This document shows, piece after piece, positions 10,991 to 23,640 of a stretch of DNA of 64,000 nucleotides; within the stretch, counting starts at the first letter, position 1; every line of letters begins with the position of its first letter. The notes under the pieces were generated by a model. That model ran no database searches. It was not told where the DNA came from and was given only the letters and a program-made list of their open reading frames with translations. Made by a program: the position numbers and the translations under genes. This DNA comes from Cristatella mucedo (Eukaryota; Bryozoa; Phylactolaemata; Cristatellidae): NCBI GenBank assembly GCA_009760855.2, contig WPIO01000011.1:7775501-7839500 (forward strand), in the 5' to 3' direction.

Positions 10991-11722
10991 TCACGACGGC
11001 CTAGTTTTGCCTTTGAGCGCTTCTTCGACGTCGGCCGGTGTGATTTTTAGGTCCATGGGCTTGTCGTAGCTCATCAGAGTGACGTAGGCCTGCCTGTCCG
11101 TCACCATGTTGCCATCGATGAAGAACGGCACGCCTTTGATCTTCATCGTGTCGAACGCTCCACCGAGCTCCGAATGGTCGACGTCTGCCGGCGTGAACGC
11201 AGTGCGCTTCTCCCTCAGCAGCAGTGACAGTGTCACGGCGGTGAACGCCTTGCTGCGATCGTTGTAATGGAGCCGCGTGACGTACTTCTTCGTGACGAAG
11301 TGCAGCGCTAGGGGTGTGCAAAAGATGAAAAGGCCGAGGAAAGTGGCCACGGCCAGCTTGAGCGAGAGCTCCGTCTCGCTGGCTGAAAACAGCACCATCG
11401 GCTGAAAGCACAGACCGAGAATGCTGGTAGAAAGAGAGAAGATCTTCACTGTCCTGATCATCCTGGACAGTGGTCCCACGTAGATGACTCGCCCCAGGTC
11501 GCCAGATTCGCTCCTGGCGGATGCGTCTGTTGATGCCAGTCGGCCACGGACGTTGGCAATGCCGCCCACGGCGCCAGACTGCCGCTCAAGCCACTGCAGT
11601 GGCGCTCGGCCCACTGTGCAGAGCGCCGGCGCCTGCCTGGCACGGCACCAGAGACGGGCGGCGAGCAGCACCTGGTGGGAGGCCGAAGACGAACCGAGAA
11701 ACGGCTCGTGTCTGAGGCTCGC
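10991..11722 (-). CDS. TMEM70: TMEM70 family protein, main coding exon (first exon not found)
   Basis: Mitochondrial inner-membrane assembly factor for ATP synthase (c-ring incorporation), also linked to complex I assembly. The exon encodes 243 residues to TGA at 10993-10991. The N-terminal third is Arg/Ala/Ser-rich, as in a mitochondrial presequence. GRVIYVGPLSRMIRTVKIFS follows, the family signature, then two hydrophobic hairpin segments (about residues 98-115 and 124-146 counting from the TTG at 11728), CTPLALHFVTKKYVTRL, and a matrix domain ending MSYDKPMDL. There is no ATG at the left edge of the ORF: a clear acceptor (T-rich tract, then GATTGCAG) lies directly before GCG at 11722. A short upstream exon must therefore supply the start; I could not identify it. 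The gene converges on PDIA5, leaving about 280 bp between the two coding ends. Confidence 0.85.
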   Translation of the reverse strand, partial: ASLRHEPFLGSSSASHQVLLAARLWCRARQAPALCTVGRAPLQWLERQSGAVGGIANVRGRLASTDASARSESGDLGRVIYVGPLSRMIRTVKIFSLSTSILGLCFQPMVLFSASETELSLKLAVATFLGLFIFCTPLALHFVTKKYVTRLHYNDRSKAFTAVTLSLLLREKRTAFTPADVDHSELGGAFDTMKIKGVPFFIDGNMVTDRQAYVTLMSYDKPMDLKITPADVEEALKGKTRPS

Positions 11723-11904
11723 CTGCAATCAGAAAAAGGAAACTGCTTTCATTTTTAGCAGACAGTGAATGCAGCTGGCTTCAAGATGAGGGAGGAACCG
11801 TTCCCGCAACCAGATGGTGTGCGCACGTGCGTCCGCATAGTATGTGCACAGTCGAGTGGGAGCAGACCCGTATGCAGCCTCCAGCAGCAACCCAGGCCAC
11901 CACT

Positions 11905-11918
11905 GGGGGGGGGGGGGG
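11905..11918 (+). repeat. Poly(G) run of 14
   Basis: Homopolymer just upstream of the TMEM70 exon, in its presumed first intron. Confidence 0.9.
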
Positions 11919-12459
11919 CATGAACACCACCTACTGGCAGCCACCCACCAGCATGATCCAGCACGTTGTGATAATACCAGTCACAGACCACCCACCATAG
12001 CAGAGTGGTGCAAGTGCACCAACGCGGATCTGATGCAGGCTTAAGACTATCCCTAGGTCTGGGTCAATTCTGGTTGTTCACAAGGGACAGCCAGTCTACC
12101 TTTGACAGATGCACCTACACATGCTAGGCTGAGCCACCACACTCCTCATGATGTTGCAATATACAAAGAGCTGCACGGCTTGGACGGCAGATGCTTACTC
12201 AAGACTGCAGGCAGGGACGGGTTATAAGTCGCCCGAGTGGCAGACTGTGTGGTCACGATGCACCAGACGACAGCAGATTTTAACTAGGCCTTGCCGATGA
12301 ATGCTGCTGCCTAGCTAGCATACAGCCCCTTCCTGCTGTCATGCCACTGCTGCAGACACCGACTTCCACACTTATATCTAGAGCTAACGTTTCTGCAGGC
12401 TAGCACCATTGTGTAGTAAAACGAAACTGAATTTCACCCACCCCACCCCTAGCACAGCA

Positions 12460-12540
12460 TAATAATAATAATAATACACTTGATATAGCACCCTCAGAGC
12501 TCAAAATCTCTTTCTAGGCACTTTACATTTGCTGACACAA
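12460..12540 (-). repeat. LINE-A tail stub
   Basis: (AAT)n then the tail hairpin region, ending after ACATTTGCTGA. Only about 80 bp of the element remain. Confidence 0.8.
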
Positions 12541-12989
12541 AATTGAAACATCGCGGTTACACATTAGCAGAGCAAAATATTGCATTAAATGGAGAGGCTT
12601 GAAGTGGCCACCTTTAGACAGTAGAGAAAGCAATACCAGAGCCCAGCTATATTTCTCAATGGCACCTTTGCTCATTACTCTGGTGTAGCACACGATGAAG
12701 CTTAAGTTGCGAGCATGCACAGGCACACTCCATGTGGGGGACTAGGAATCCAGACGGGCGTGATTAGCAGTGCCTACTATTGCGCATGGATAGAAGCAAC
12801 CTTGCTTAAAATTTATGACCAGCATTGTGGATTTGGACTAACCTAGTATCACAAGGAAAATGGAAAGCCTCAACCTCAAAATTGGCTTAGCCAGTATATG
12901 TCCTGTAGTGTCAGCACAAAATCTGGGCAGCCCATTCCAATAAGACATTTAGGTTGGATGACTGCATCAACTCTACATTTATGCCAGCC

Positions 12990-13455
12990 TACTTGCAGTT
13001 GAGTAATGCTTCAAAAATTGGGACATGCTCACACGAGGCCACCACAGCCAAATTCGTTCATGCATGTGTGACATCTTGTCTAGACTTAAATCATTATACT
13101 TTCATGTCGTCCTAGTAACCCCCTTCACACCACCTCTTCCGACTAGTCCAGCTCTGCCAAACCTCAAATCCATTGGAGACTGCCATCAGTTCCTAGATAA
13201 CTAGTCCTGAAATCACTGCCGAGTGACATCACGACATCCTCGACTTTGACAAAATGCAAAGCTAAAAACACGTGTGCCTTACAGCATGCTTCCTCCATCC
13301 TGTCTAAACTTGTGGGCCCTATAATTGCGATGGTTATCATCCCTGATCACTTTAGATGCTTCCCTTCTTCAGCATCTGTAAATAACTTGGAAAGATATTT
13401 AATTCTCATTGAGCGCTATAAAAACGACGCTCTAGTTACATCACTATTATTCTCT
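12990..13455 (+). repeat. LINE-A 3' fragment, heavily decayed
   Basis: Pieces of the ORF end (TTCATGCATGTGTGACATC; CTGAAATCACTGCC..GACATC) and a tail with GAGCGCTATAAAAACGACG. An open frame at 13246-13620 runs through it and is not a gene. Confidence 0.5.
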
Positions 13456-13459
13456 GTAA

Positions 13460-15160
13460 GCAGGATAGCCGCACGGTTTGCAGTTGCAAGTAACACTGCT
13501 GCTCTGACGGCCAACAGCAAAGTGATGGCGGCCTACGGAATAGCAAGATCCGGCACGCAAAGGACAACTCTCCGCTGCGTGAATGCAGGTCAACGAGACT
13601 TACTAGTTCACAGGCGCTAGATATCTTAGTCCCCAGAGGAGAAATAGTCACTTGCTGGTCTTAACGCAAAGTTCATTCGGACCAACACAACTTGCTTAAC
13701 AGATAGATACACAGTTGAATTTCGCATAGCCTGAAAACCAAACCCTTGGGGCGATAGGGGGTCGCTTCTACAGCGAAAACGTACTGTAATTACGGTCCCA
13801 TAGCTGCATACTCGCAATGTAACCAAGTTGCGGTTAACTAGGCTGCGATTAGACGAGTAGAGCCTCTGCCTCCGCACACTGTTCGCTCGATACTCGAGTC
13901 GCCGCTCGGATCACGTGCGCATGGTTACAGCACTTGATATTAATCCCGCCAGAATCTCCAGCTTAATACACTGACATGAAAGCGATTCGAAAGTGCGAAC
14001 TCTTCCTCATGACCGACGCACCGACGGCGAAGCTAGTCCCTAAAATCATATCCTCTTAACCACGGAATGCAGACGAAGATTATTATACACCTACGCGCAG
14101 GGCACACAATAAAGATATTTACCGAAGGGAAACATGGCTTTACCAAAGACCGGCGGACGGCAACTGCCCAACAGGACCGCGCTGCCATGACGGGCCGGAG
14201 AAGTGCGTTTTCATACCTCCACTAAAGAAGAGAGTCAAGCAGCTGGCTTGTGACCCCTGACTTCGTCAAGAGACGGTATTATTGCTGCAAACACAGAGCC
14301 CTCAACGGACTAAGTATCACTTCGGGTCTATAAAAATTCAAATTAATAATCTATATTACTCAAAACTGATAGTACGAAACCATAGCGTACCTACACACCG
14401 ACCGGTAACCCGGGGTGGACCGCGGCGGTGCGATTCCCATCCGCTGGATTCGGCCGTGGCCGGCGACTCTTCATAGATTACGGGTACAGAGCAACGGACA
14501 CGCGTACGGCGAGAAAAATGCCTTGCTGAATTTCGTGTGTCGAGACTCGCGCTCAATGGTATACATTTAATTCATTTTTCCTTGGGCATTCGCTGTGGCT
14601 TTGCTCGTCTGCTGCACTTCCGCTTACGTAGTACATCTGCTAATCCAGGCATCGCCTTTTCCTGCGAAGCTAACTAATCGTAATCTCTTCAGGAAGCCAA
14701 AAACGGAGCTGAGCGACTCAAACTTGGCTTAGACGACCTAGCGTTGGATCTGACGACTCACATTTGTCCCACTAGGATCTCATCTTGGAAAGCCATCTTA
14801 GCACGAACTCAGGACACTCACGAGTAACGAAAATCGAGCTTTTTGAGCTCTTCGCGCTTTAAATTTTTTTAAGGAGCAGTATTTTCTCATAAATATTTAA
14901 AGTTATTGTTCAAATTAGGGTCCCAACTTTATTTTACTTCAGATATATCTCTTTGCTCGCGCGACATCGCTGGTCATCATGCGGAACAGTGACTCGTGCC
15001 AAGTTTTCTGATAGTCTTGTCCTAGTCCGGAACCGGTTTTTGAGCTATGCTTCACCTTACGCCTCGTAGCCTTCCGCAGACACAAACCATGTCTTTATCC
15101 TGTATTGTCTGCTTATGACTGTAGTGCTTATATATGTTGCTGTTAAAGCTAAAGTTAAGG
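13460..15160. other. No gene recognised; CpG-richer patches upstream of TMEM70
   Basis: Bases 13860-14240 and 14390-14520 are richer in CG dinucleotides than their surroundings. They are candidates for the missing first exon or promoter of TMEM70, or for an unrelated unit. No convincing ORF was found. Confidence 0.3.
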
Positions 15161-15164
15161 GTTA

Positions 15165-15775
15165 TAATAAAAATAATTCACTTGATAAAGCGCCCTCAGA
15201 GAACTCAATCTCTTTCTAGACGCTTTAAATTTGCTACAAATGAAACACGATCGAATGGTGAATGGTATCATGCTTGATAAATAACATGAATAACGTGGTT
15301 AGGGGTGACATGCACGGGGTCAGCATGTCAGTGTTGTTAGCGGCAGCATGCACAGTGTCAGCACACATAAGCACATGAAGAAAGAACCCCAGGGACCCAC
15401 TAAATTCTGTCATAAACCAACGTCGAGAGTGAGTTCCAGGCTTTGGGAGCATACGAACTAAATGCAGGGTCTCCAAAAGATTTGAGGTTAGTACGAGGTA
15501 TAGGTAAATAGAAAATTTACGAAAAGCGGGTACGATGCCTGGCCTGGTGGGGGATTATATCTGATAAGTAGGCTGGAGCCAAAGAATGAAGTGACCTGAA
15601 AGTGAGCGACAAAACCTTGAAGTCGATCCGTTGCTTGCCTCGTAGCCAGTTCAGGTCGGCGAAAAGTGGTGTGATTTGGCAATTGTGATGCTCACAACAG
15701 ACAAGCCTAGCTGCAGAGTTTTGCACCAGCTGTAAGTGCCTGGTTTCGCATGCCGGTATGCCAGCAATCAGTTAC
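15165..15775 (-). repeat. LINE-A 3' end
   Basis: Tail hairpin, 3' non-coding region, then broken ORF pieces. On - they include FRRPELATRQATDRLQG and LVCCEHHNC, the RT C-terminal region. Confidence 0.75.
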
Positions 15776-16361
15776 TGCAGGGTTAACGGCTATCTCTACT
15801 GCTTGCAGTGAGCAGTACTGGTTTGGTGTGATCTCATATAGCCTGAAACAGTCAGACATTTAAAATCAAAATAAAACTAGTCCTCTAGGTTATCTCTAAA
15901 GTTGGAATGCAGTTGCACGGCAAAAAGAAACATGCACTGCACATGTTTGAGTTTGACCTCAGCTTATGACGAGCCTCGCCGAACAAGGCGATGCTACTCT
16001 TGTGATCCTTCTACAGCGTGCGCTTCAAGTTTACTCGGCAAGCATGTAGTTACCAAAAAGCTTATTATTTAGATGAACAAATAAGCTGAAGCGTAGCCAA
16101 ATTTGCAGAGCTGTGAAGGAAGTAACACGAATGGGTAGCCATGCCGCTTCGTGGCAACGAAGGATATGCCGGAGCCGACTGTAGGTAAAAAATGCCATTG
16201 CATTAGCGAGGAAGTGAGTTCGACAGTCTTAGAGTGAAAGAACTTTATAGCTACTTTATTGCCCCGAGAGTACTAAGAGCTACAGCAGTTGCCTTATCAA
16301 ATGAGACACGGGCACGTGATTTAATTGCTTGTATTTAGAGGCCAACATTGAGGCTCTATTC

Positions 16362-17273
16362 TGCAACGGAGCAGCTCTCAGGCTAGCCGCGATATTAGCC
16401 CTTGCCTTAGTGGGCCTAACTAGGGTACCTGGAGCAACCGTAGCGAGGCGGACTAGCCAAGAAGAATTGGGTAGGGGGGGACACATTAGTTAAACCGGGA
16501 GCGGAGCGAGGCGTCAGTTGACAGCGAGATCCGCTTAGGTTACGGGCTCCACTAGACAAAAGAGCTAAAGGATGGCGAGCTGGCGGAGGAGCCATCTAAT
16601 AAATTACAGGCAGATGCGAATAGGCCGATGACGGACACCGAGAGCTAGGGTCCGACAAAAATAGCAGCTACGCTCAAGGTCAAGAGGCGGGGAGAGAGAG
16701 ATATAAACGAGACGACTGACAGAGCTCAGGGCTGCAGCTTCGGTAGTCGATGCGAGACTACGCTTCAAGAGCACGAGAGGCGAACCTACGGCGACGGACA
16801 GCTAAGTGCAACTTAGGCTGCGCAGTTGTGTTCTGCGGGCTACTCAGTTAGCTGCTCGTATCTTGGGGTGCTGTAGCGACGCGCGCATAGGGTAGTTAGT
16901 TATATTCGGACTTCAGGAGTTCGCGAAGTTAACTCCGTCGGTCCGGTACACGCCGTGTAAACGCGTAGGGTAGTTATTATAGTCGGGCTTCGGGAGTTCG
17001 CGCAGTTAACTCCGTCGGACCGATACGTGCCGCGTAAACGCACAGGGTAGTTGGTCATACTCGGGCTTCGGGAGTTCGCGCAGTTAACTCCATTGGTCCG
17101 GTACGCGCCGCGTAAAGCGCTTGCGCCGGCGCGTAACCACTACTAACAGGCCCACAATAAACTATTGCTTTCGGCACCCATTTGTGGCCGCCTGTGTTTT
17201 AACCGCACTGCAGCACTGCATCACACAGTCCACCGGTAGAGAACCGGGGGACGTGCTTCTCTGCGCGGTTACA
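16362..17273 (+). mobile_element. Candidate solo LTR
   Basis: The stretch starts TG and ends CA, with ATTC immediately on both sides (16358-16361 and 17274-17277), a possible 4-bp target duplication. It contains GATATAAACG near 16700 (TATA-like), three 78-bp tandem repeats and AATAAA at 17156-17161 about 115 bp before the right end. This order resembles U3-R-U5. It is GC-rich compared with flanks. No coding part was found, and the short TSD could be chance. Confidence 0.4.
16883..17117 (+). repeat. Three tandem repeats of about 77-80 bp
   Basis: Units begin at 16883, 16963 and 17040, each with AGGGTAGTT near the start. Shared core: GGAGTTCGCG.AGTTAACTCC, ending with CGCCG.GTAAA-type sequence. 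The units differ at a modest number of positions. Confidence 0.85.
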
Positions 17274-18164
17274 ATTCATCGTCAACTATAAAGGCTCAAT
17301 GGCTTCTTGCTAGCCACGCAAATAGTGAGTTAGAGCAGCCCAGTCGCGACAGAACTGGGAAGCGGCGACATGATAATAATAACAATAATGTAGCGAGGTT
17401 CGCATATCGCAAATACAATGCATTCTATTTCTAGAAACGTTGCAAATGCTGGCGAGGAGATCGTTTTCCAACCACTTCGGCGAGTATTCCTTAGTTCAGG
17501 ACAGGCGTCGAACACGAGGACTCGATAAGGTTTTTTCTATATACAATCTTGCAAAGAAAGCAGAAGTCTTAGAGGACGGCTTAATAACGAGCACACTCGC
17601 TTATGCCCGTAGTACAGTAACTCTAGTGAAGAGAGCAAATTGAATTATCCCCACCATTTCTTTGGAGCTTTCTGATGGAGAAGCTTGAATCGAGGCCTGT
17701 ACGCTTAAGGGGTTACCTGTCTTAATACTGTAAGCTTTCAATAACTGTATTTCCTCGGAATAACAGGAACATTCATCCACGTTTAAGTTATCAAAAGTCT
17801 TGTGAAGCCTCAATCTAAGAGATTGGAGTTCCCGTAGCTTGAAATCGGCTTTGCCACAATATATCCTTTTGCATCAGCACACAATCCAGATATAGACGTC
17901 CTGTTCCAAAGTACCCTTTCACTAGACTACGGCCTCAGATCCACATTCAATTCTGTCTAACATAAGCTTAATGCTAAAACAGGCATTGCTACATCATAGT
18001 CTGGTCATGCATTTGTAATATTTCGACTTCTATAACATACTGCTTGCAGGTCATGCAGCCTGCATAATTAGGCCTTGCAGTTGGTGCAACACTCAGAGTA
18101 TACTGGTTGCAAACCAAGTCTGGTTCCGAAATTGGAAAGGCTAACGCTAAAAAGAAGTGGCCTT

Positions 18165-18930
18165 TCATTGGACATCATATTAGCACCACAGCAAAGTCTG
18201 CCTACTTTCAGCTATATAACATTGCTGAAATTCGGGCTTGTTTAGACAGGGATACCACGTCTAAATTGGTCCATGCATTTGCAGCAACCAGTCTCGACTT
18301 TTGTAACTCGCTGGTCTATCGGCCGGTGCAATCAGGCACTTACAGCTGGTGCAAAACTCTGCAGCTAGGCTTGTCTATCGTTAGCGGTGCATTTTCCACA
18401 CCATAGACACTTCTTGCCGACCCTCACTGGCCCCCACTCCAGCAATGCATCGCCTCTAAGGTTCTGTCACTCGCTGTAAGTTTCCTTCCTGCTTCAGCCT
18501 AGCACCTGTCGGAGCTTCGTCCCACCAGGCTAGGGCCGTACTACCCGGTCTTCTGACTCAAGTCGTCTGGCTAGGCCTCGAAATAACACAAAATCCATTG
18601 GAGGCCGTGCATTTAGTTGGCACGATCCCAAAGCCTGGAACTCACTCGCGACTGACGTTACGACATCCCGAGACTTGACGATATTAAAAAAAGAAGCTAA
18701 AACCTGTAAATTACAATATTTTCTGGGTCTTATTGATTTTTCCTTTGTGAGCTGATGAAACTACACATACTACGACTACCCATATTTTGCAAGTTGACAC
18801 TGTACAAGTAACCAGTAACCATAAGGTCATGTTTCTTTTAGAGCGCATTTAAAGTGCCCAGAAAGAGAATAAGTTCCCTGAGTGTGCTTTACTAAAGAAT
18901 TATTATTATTTATAATTTCAATAATATACA
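18165..18930 (+). repeat. LINE-A 3' end
   Basis: Reads KSAYFQLYNIAEIRACLD and KLVHAF in one frame, then frameshifts. GRAFSWHDPKAWNS in another frame is the ORF end. It ends with a decayed tail and ATTATT repeats. Confidence 0.8.
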
Positions 18931-19319
18931 ATAATGATAAATAAATTATTGAAGAATAATATAATCATTTTAGTTTCCATTTTCCTGCTTTGGCCTGCCT
19001 GTCGAAGCTTAACCCATCAGGCTGGGGCCGTACTACTCGGTCTTCTGACTCGAGCAAGAAGAGCTGTTCTCAATTTATACCGAGCCTCTCGGAAAAGTGG
19101 TCAGGCTCTTTTGATTGCCTTGTAAAAATTTGATGCTGTATGCCAGCCAGATAGCGAAAATCTAACGGCGATAAAATCAAATTCACAGGACACTCCAAGT
19201 TCACGGTTGGACTAAAAGACTTTGCTCTGCTAGTAAGCGAGCATGCAGCCGTGCATCCGTCATAATGTGCTCTGAATTTATCTGTGTGCTTTGATTACTG
19301 CTTAACGTTGGAAACCTTC

Positions 19320-20010
19320 ATTATAAAGATCGCCTTCATGGTTAGCCATCTCGTCTGATACCTATCCAACATCAGGGAGTGTCTATAACAATGGCTGGCT
19401 AAAATTTTACTTGCTTCCTGTTTCTGTCTAGGCTGGACTACTGTAATAGAGTTGTGACTGGGCTACTGACAAAAGCAATTGAGCCTCGGCCGCTGGCGAT
19501 GAATAAGGATGCAAAGTCAATCAACAAATTCAGTCAATCAGAGATTCAGTCTCTTTTCGTGAAGGAGCTTCGATGGGTCCCGTTCGATCAATGGGTGCAG
19601 AGCTATAGTCTTACTCTGTCCTACAAGGCCCGCCATGTTCCTTCCTACGTAGATGAACTGCACCAGTTGCAGCCACGTCGTGCCCCCAGGTCCCTCATGG
19701 ACAATAAATTAGCGGTTCCTTGCCTTCACTTAGTGACAGCTGGCGACTGATGCTGTTGCTCTGCAGGTCACTGACAGTTAACTGGCTTCAGCAATACTTA
19801 CGGTACATCTTCGTTCCTGCTGCCAACAATGGCACATCCTTTCAAGCAGTTTTAAGCTACCACTTCCATGCAATTCGCTTCAATGACTGCCATCCTGACT
19901 CAGCGTTGCTTCCCACTTTCTGTTGGGGGTGATTAGGTTTTTTGGTTATCATATTCGCACAGCCTCCTGGGCTTTGAATGGGCAATAGAAGCATAACACC
20001 GCGTAATACT
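19320..20010 (+). repeat. LINE-B 3' segment
   Basis: A different LINE family. It has LSRLDYCN-like decayed RT end, SLTLSYKARHVPSYVDELHQ and DNKLAVPCL, and WLQQYLR. Other copies lie at 44335-44655 and 62065-62860, from which the family was defined. Confidence 0.65.
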
Positions 20011-20014
20011 AATA

Positions 20015-21905
20015 ATAAAAACGATACATTCATATAGCGCCCTCAGAAAATGTAATCTCTCAAGGAACTTAACATAAGCTGTAAAGAAAGCATGGTCAAG
20101 TAGTGGTAACATGCACAATGTCAACTAGCTTACATGGTTAGAGGTAACATGTACATGGTCAGCATGCAAGTGTGATTAGTAGCAGCATGCAAAGTGTCAG
20201 CACACATAAGCACATAAAGAACGAATCACAGGAATCGACTAAATGCTGTCATAACTAGGTGCGTTTTTAGCTTCTTTAAATGTCGAAAAGTCAGGAGATG
20301 TCGTGACTCCACTCAAAAGTGAATTCCAGGCTTAGGTAGCATATGTACTACAAGACACGGTATCCGAAGAATTTCGGTTCGTACGAGGTGTAGCTAAATT
20401 ATTTGGCTCAGAAAAGCAAGTGCTACGATGCCTAAGGGGAGTGGTTGTAAAAGATAAGCTGGATCCAGTGCATTAAGGAACCTAAAAGTGAGTGACAAAA
20501 CGTTGAAGTCGATGCGTTGCTTGACTGGTAGCCAGTGCAGGTCGACAAGAAGTGGTATGATGTGGCAAATGCGACGCCCACGACAGACAAGCCTAGCTGC
20601 AGAGTTTTACACCAGCTGCAAGCGCCTGATTGCACAAGCCGGTAAGCCATCAAGCAGTAAGTTACAGAAGTCAAGACGGGATGTCACAAATACGCGGCCC
20701 AACTTATATGTGGTTTCCCTACCTAAGCAAGCCCAAATTTTAGCAACTTTATGTAGCTGAAAGTAGGCAGACTTGATTGCGGAACTGATGGGGTCATCTA
20801 ACAAAAGGTCACTTTGGAACAGGATACATAGATTTTGTGCAGATCGAAAGGACGTATGCTGGCAGAGCCACTTGTGAGCAGTAACCTTTCCAGTTCTGAG
20901 TGACACTTCGTGTGTCCAAAACTCGCAAGTCGGTTTTATCATCATTAAATTCAAGAAAGTTTGCTGCCGTCTATGTGTGGATATCGGAAATACATGCAGC
21001 AAGACGTTTGAGAGAATTTGACTGGAGGGTTTGCAGGAGGTTTAGGAGGGATGTAACCAATGGTGCAACTGAGTGTCGTCTTCGTAGAGATGAAAGCCTA
21101 GATTGTGCTTGGCGATCACATCGGCAAGAGGGAAAGTATAAACTGTGAATGGAAGTGGACCAACCACAGAGCCCTGAGGTACTCCGTATTTCAGAGGTTT
21201 CTCGAATAACCTTGTCCGTTCAAATCAATACCCTTGAGTTTCTTACGCAACGATCATTACTCTCTTGCTGTCGACTATGGCACATCTTTTCCAGCCGCTT
21301 TGAGCTGCTACTTCCACGCTACTCACTTTCTCAAGTGGTCTCCTGACTCTGCTATCCTTCCCACTCTCTCTTTGCTACGTGAGACGAAGTCTGTTGGCTA
21401 CCGAAAGCCGCTCAGGCTGTGAGTGGGCTATACAAAACTCTCCTGCGTAACACCCACATAGACTTTATGGCTTTATGGAGTTAGCGATAACAAGGCAAGA
21501 TGAAAGGCGCTCGAGAAGGACTCGGCGATCTATAGTAACAAAGTTTGCATTTCAAGGGTCGTTACAAACCCAAAGCAATGCTGACTATGTGGAGAGATTA
21601 CCTCTAAAACAGCACTGGGGCGTCTTAGCTAGGCTTGAAGTATTAATGTAATAAGAGTTCAGCTGGTCTGCCACAACTGGTTCACGTGTCTTCGATAGGA
21701 ACGGTAGATAAGAGACCGGGCGAAAATAGTTCAAGTTCTCTTGGTCTAGTGTTGCTTTCTTGAGTAGAGGCCTGACTATAGCCTTTGTGAAAGGTGCTGG
21801 GACATGACCTGAGGCTAAGGACATATTTATTAAGTTAGTTATACAAGGCAGCAACACATAGCAGCATAGTAGAAGCAGGTCAGTGGGGATAAGGTCTAGA
21901 GGACT
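20015..21905 (-). repeat. LINE-A fragment with RT domain, split by LINE-B
   Basis: From the left: tail, 3' region, ORF end (SAYFQLHKVAKIWACLG; TSRLDFCNLLLDGLPAC). Then come an RT palm piece with PQGSVVGPL and a Y-x-DDTQL box near 21080-21180, and an upstream RT piece at 21585-21857 (INMSLASGHVPAPFTKAIV). Bases 21205-21520 are an insertion of LINE-B on +. Confidence 0.8.
21205..21520 (+). repeat. LINE-B 3' end nested in LINE-A
   Basis: Reads FLRNDHYSLAVDYGTSFPAA, SCYFHATHFLKWSPDSA and LLRETKSVGY, then the 3' region GTGGGCTATACAAAACTCTC. Same segment as at 44335 and, on -, at 62065. Confidence 0.75.
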
Positions 21906-21999
21906 AGTTGTCTGATTGATGGATGAATTTCACGATGAGGTCAAGCGTGGCCTCCTTGAATGTAGATATAGGTACTGCACGGAATTGAGGGACAATACT

Positions 22000-23640
22000 A
22001 ATAAGACTACACTTGATAAAACGATCTCGGAGAACTTAATCTCTTTCTGGGCGCTTCACATTTGCTGCAAAGCGCGATCGAATGTTAGTGGTAGCATGCT
22101 TGATAAACAAAATGAATAACATGGTTAGGGGTGACATGCACAGGGTCAGCATCCAAGTGTGGTTAGCGGCAGCATGCATAGTGTCACCATGCACAAGCAC
22201 ATAAAGGACGAATCACAGGGACCCACTAAATGCTGTCCTAAAGAGGTGTGTTTTTAAGTTCTTTTCAAATGTGGTCAAGTCAGGGGATGTTGTGACACAA
22301 GTCGGGAGTGAGTTCCAGGCTTTGGGAACATACGAACTAAATGCACGGTCTCCAAAGGATTTGACGTTTGTACGAGGTATTGGTAAACTGTTGGATTCCG
22401 AAAAGCGGGTGGCAAGATGCTTGGCCTGGTGGGCTTGTAGATCTGAGAGATATGCGATAGTGCAGTGGGGATGCTGCATTACAGTGGTAGGATCTACATC
22501 AGTCCTCGCATGCCTGTTGATGAACAAGCCAGTCCTGCTTTTTTGTATGCTTTCTAAAGCTTGTAGAAGACCTTGCCAGTTAAGTGTTTTCATTAAAACA
22601 ATAGGCCATATGGGCGAGGGCACACACTATGCTTAGTCTCACGTGAAAACACGTTGAGCAAGTCAACTGGTGCCGTGTTGTAGTATTCCACCAATGATGA
22701 CAGGTCGAAGGCAGATTGAGCAGCAGAGGTGAAACAGATTCTCGAGCTGACAGCATCGACGTCACGAGTTTTGAGGTTTCGCGATTCACAGATGATTTTG
22801 GATGTGGAGGGAGCCACACACTGTCGACTGAATTAGATCTGCAGGTGGTCAGATAAGCAGAATTTGGTAATAATTGGGAATGATAGCAAACCCTTGTGGG
22901 AGAATATTTGATCGAGAGTTACTCTTGTTGTGACGTGAGTACGGTCAAGCACGTGAGCTATATTGAGTCAGTCAGTGCATGAAATTCAAACGAGGACTTG
23001 GTACCCGGGGGCGATAAATTACTGCCTCAATCGGTAGCTTGATTTCGGAGTGACTCAAAAACAACAGATTCGGAGAACTGCTTTGAGGAGACTGCAAACA
23101 GTTTGAAATTAAGGGAGGAACGAGTGATAAAATGGCAACTCGGCCACTGTTTGATTGATCTAGGGGTATGAAAGAAGATGAAGCCTGTCGGAGTGGCATT
23201 CGTTATGGTCGGACGTTTCGCCGATTTAAACCAGGCCTTGGTCAAAGCAAACAAACAGCGCGAGATTGTCGTCAATTATCATGTCATTCATTATTAGGGG
23301 TTTATTGCACATTGAGCAAGACCTCCAAAGACAAGGGTAGCCATGGGCCGCTGGGGGTTATAGCAGGCCTGATGACCACTAAGAGTGATTCGCAGCAGTG
23401 CTTGAAACAAGATCGCACAGGTCGGCTCGAGACAATGCTGCAGATACCAAGTAAGCAGGACTAATGAACTCGATTCGCGAAGGTTTTCTTTCTGGTAATG
23501 CCAAATTCACTGATCCTAGCAACAGCAACAAGAATGCATTAGAACGACGATGACGAAACGATATAGGCAGGGTTACTAACAATCGACGACTCTGAAGCCA
23601 CCAACCACATGAAGGTAGGAGTCTCAGCTTCAAGAAGGGA
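22000..23640 (-). repeat. LINE-A copy with large internal deletion
   Basis: Tail at the left, then a good ORF end (RFSESNSLPIPRTNVKSFGD; SSYVPKAWNSLPTC). It jumps directly to KIICESRNLKTRDVD (linker between endonuclease and RT) and then to endonuclease-region pieces (SSLNFKLFAVSSKQFSESVV). Most of the RT is missing. Confidence 0.75.

Noticed and set aside
11728-11728. TMEM70 translation starting at TTG 11728
   Set aside because: The TTG forms part of the GATTGCAG acceptor after a T-rich tract; a 3' splice site explains the sequence better than non-ATG initiation.
13246-13620. 124-codon open frame on +
   Set aside because: It begins inside a decayed LINE-A 3' end and continues into its tail; no protein motif.
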